Origin: Thermotoga sp.
GTDB taxonomy: Bacteria > Thermotogota > Thermotogae > B3-G13
DNA length: 6,339 nt
NCBI GenBank assembly: GCA_003641555.1
Contig: QNAT01000074.1
Span: 1-6,339 of the forward strand
Reading direction: 5' to 3'
Shown: piece by piece, positions 5,290 through 6,339 of the stretch
Position numbering within the stretch: the stretch's first letter is position 1
Layout: the number at the start of each line of letters is the position of its first letter
The notes under the pieces: generated by a model
Seen by the model: only the letters and a program-made list of their open reading frames with translations
What the model was told of the DNA's origin: nothing
The model's database searches: none
Made by a program: the position numbers and the translations under genes

Positions 5290-6042
5290 TTAGGTCTTGC
5301 AGTGTATCAGATATATGTTTAGAAAACCGTTTTTTTCCAACAACTCCAATAACCTTTTACCATCACTGTCTTTGCAGATGATATATCGAAGATAAGGGTC
5401 GAGTTTTTTGATATTCTTTTCCCTTATTTGTATATTCTTTCCCTCGATTTTATCCTCATTTCCTAACTTCAACACCCTGATGTATGGGTCATTTTTTACG
5501 AGAAACTGTGCATCTTTTTCACTTTTCAGATCTATCACCACCTGCTTTCCTACGAATCCATCTTTTTTCTTCAAATAATCCTTGAATTCAACTCCCTTTT
5601 CGAATAGTTTTTGAGATAGATGTTTCAAAATTTTCACAAACATATTTTCTGGAGAATAGCCAGGATAATACGTTATTGGTGTCCCTGTGTCTGTAAAGAA
5701 AACGAAAGTGGGTGTACCCTTGACCCCAAATGCCTGTGCGAATTGAACATTTGTGAACTCTCTACCCCTAAAATGGACTCTATGTTCGTTGTTTCCCAGA
5801 TAAAGTTCTGCAAAGACATAATTGTTCTTTATCAGGGTTTGAACTGCTGCTTTTGGATAAACTCTACTTTCGAACAATTTGCAATAATAGCAATCTTTGC
5901 TGGAAAATACTATAATGAGTGCCTTCTTTTCGATGTTTGCTATCTTTGCAGCTACATCAAATTCATCGATCATATTAGGAATATCAGCCAGGATCAAGAT
6001 CGATGAAAATATGAAAAATAAAAGAAGAATTAACCTCTTCAC
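5290..6042 (-). CDS. Secreted SoxW-like thioredoxin with rhodanese-like C-terminal domain
   Basis: 250 residues, GTG start. MKRLILLLFFIFSSILILA is an export signal or membrane anchor. The thioredoxin fold spans about 25-145, with redox motif Cys51-Tyr-Tyr-Cys54 (SSKDCYYCKLFE) and cis-Pro111 in VKGTPTFVFF; the insert between them fits the SoxW/thioredoxin_2 type. Residues about 163-250 resemble a shortened rhodanese: VVIDLKSEKDAQF (like the family's IDVR.xxEF), then IICKDSDGKRLLELLEKNGF with Cys223 at the expected catalytic loop, and NIYLI as the closing strand. A further Cys248 is close to the end. It probably reduces disulfides or handles sulfane sulfur outside the cytoplasm. The thioredoxin call is firm, the rhodanese call moderate. 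The GTG overlaps the upstream TGA (GTGA), and a GAGGAGG Shine-Dalgarno sits seven bases before it. Confidence 0.8.
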   Translation of the reverse strand: MKRLILLLFFIFSSILILADIPNMIDEFDVAAKIANIEKKALIIVFSSKDCYYCKLFESRVYPKAAVQTLIKNNYVFAELYLGNNEHRVHFRGREFTNVQFAQAFGVKGTPTFVFFTDTGTPITYYPGYSPENMFVKILKHLSQKLFEKGVEFKDYLKKKDGFVGKQVVIDLKSEKDAQFLVKNDPYIRVLKLGNEDKIEGKNIQIREKNIKKLDPYLRYIICKDSDGKRLLELLEKNGFLNIYLIHCKT

Positions 6043-6339
6043 AGTTTTGCCTCCTCAAGAAATTTTGCCAACTTCTTTTTAGTTACATAACCAACTTTTT
6101 TCCTGTATTCTTTACCCATTTTGAATATCATTAGAGTAGGTACTCCGAAGACCATGAATTCTTCAGCAAGTTCTGGATGTTTGGTTAGATTTATCTCAAC
6201 GAATTTTATATCTTTAACTCAACTTTGCCAAAAAATAACCCGGAAACAGCATCGATGAAGCCATACGATGTCCAGGACATAGCATGAATACAGTATTCTT
6301 TGAAAAGGGACCTTCAAAAACACATTGATTTCTCCCAGA
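6039..6339 (-). pseudogene. Thioredoxin, 5'-damaged and cut by the window edge
   Basis: The last 59 codons (6042-6218) read cleanly as the C-terminal half of a cytosolic thioredoxin: VKDIKFVEINLTKHPELAEE, then FGVPTLMIFKMGKEYRKKVG with the cis-Pro, and an amphipathic end at LEEAKL. A TGA at 6219-6221 blocks this frame. Upstream, pieces that suit the family are spread over several frames: VFMLCPGHRMASSMLFP in one, VIF in another and VELK in a third. This indicates several indels rather than one. The expected W-C-x-x-C site is not intact; the closest is CPGH. Either the gene is decaying or, as likely so near an edge, the sequence is unreliable. It overlaps the next gene by four bases, so it belongs to the same operon. 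Confidence 0.65.
6050..6056 (-). promoter_or_regulatory. Strong Shine-Dalgarno GAGGAGG
   Basis: On the minus strand GAGGAGG is seven bases ahead of the GTG at 6042 and decides that start. It lies within the last codons (Glu-Glu) of the upstream thioredoxin gene. It is the only strong ribosome-binding site in the window; pfkB, truA and tlyA lack one. Confidence 0.8.

Overview
The window is low in G+C. Its proteins are rich in Lys, Glu and Ile, with many AGA and ATA codons, which suggests a low-GC, probably thermophilic bacterium. The TlyA, TruA, PfkB and PEGA-domain set would fit a Thermotogota-like or similar deep-branching lineage, but this is only a guess because nothing here fixes the phylum.

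Every convincing gene lies on the minus strand, so transcription runs from the right edge to the left. In that order they are: a damaged or misassembled thioredoxin (6039-6339); a secreted thioredoxin with a rhodanese-like C-terminal domain (5290-6042, GTG start overlapping the previous stop); a PfkB-family sugar kinase (4386-5270); a 160-200 base gap filled mostly by a foldback element (4274-4424); tRNA pseudouridine synthase TruA (3431-4192 or 4225); a secreted PEGA-repeat and beta-propeller protein (1504-3441); and the S4/FtsJ-type rRNA 2'-O-methyltransferase TlyA (707-1507). Neighbours overlap or nearly touch, with one exception at pfkB-truA. The unit therefore looks like one operon, mixing RNA modification (TruA, TlyA), extracytoplasmic redox chemistry and envelope functions.

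The left 700 bases hold no supported gene. They contain two tandem copies of a unit of about 300 bp (95-397 and 398-691), and a third copy starts at 692, just inside the end of tlyA. Each unit carries short perfect or near-perfect hairpins. The hairpin modules occur in a different order in the two copies, and one stem shows a compensatory base-pair change between copies. A 10-11 bp inverted repeat (TATTGCAAAA / TTTTGCAATA) marks the outer edges.

The two most unusual features are this shuffled-hairpin repeat array and the 151-bp nested inverted repeat between pfkB and truA. The latter overlaps the 3' end of pfkB and can form two mutually exclusive hairpins. Neither matches a named system that I can recognise. 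Both read most naturally as small non-autonomous repeat elements, possibly recruited as RNA structure at operon boundaries.
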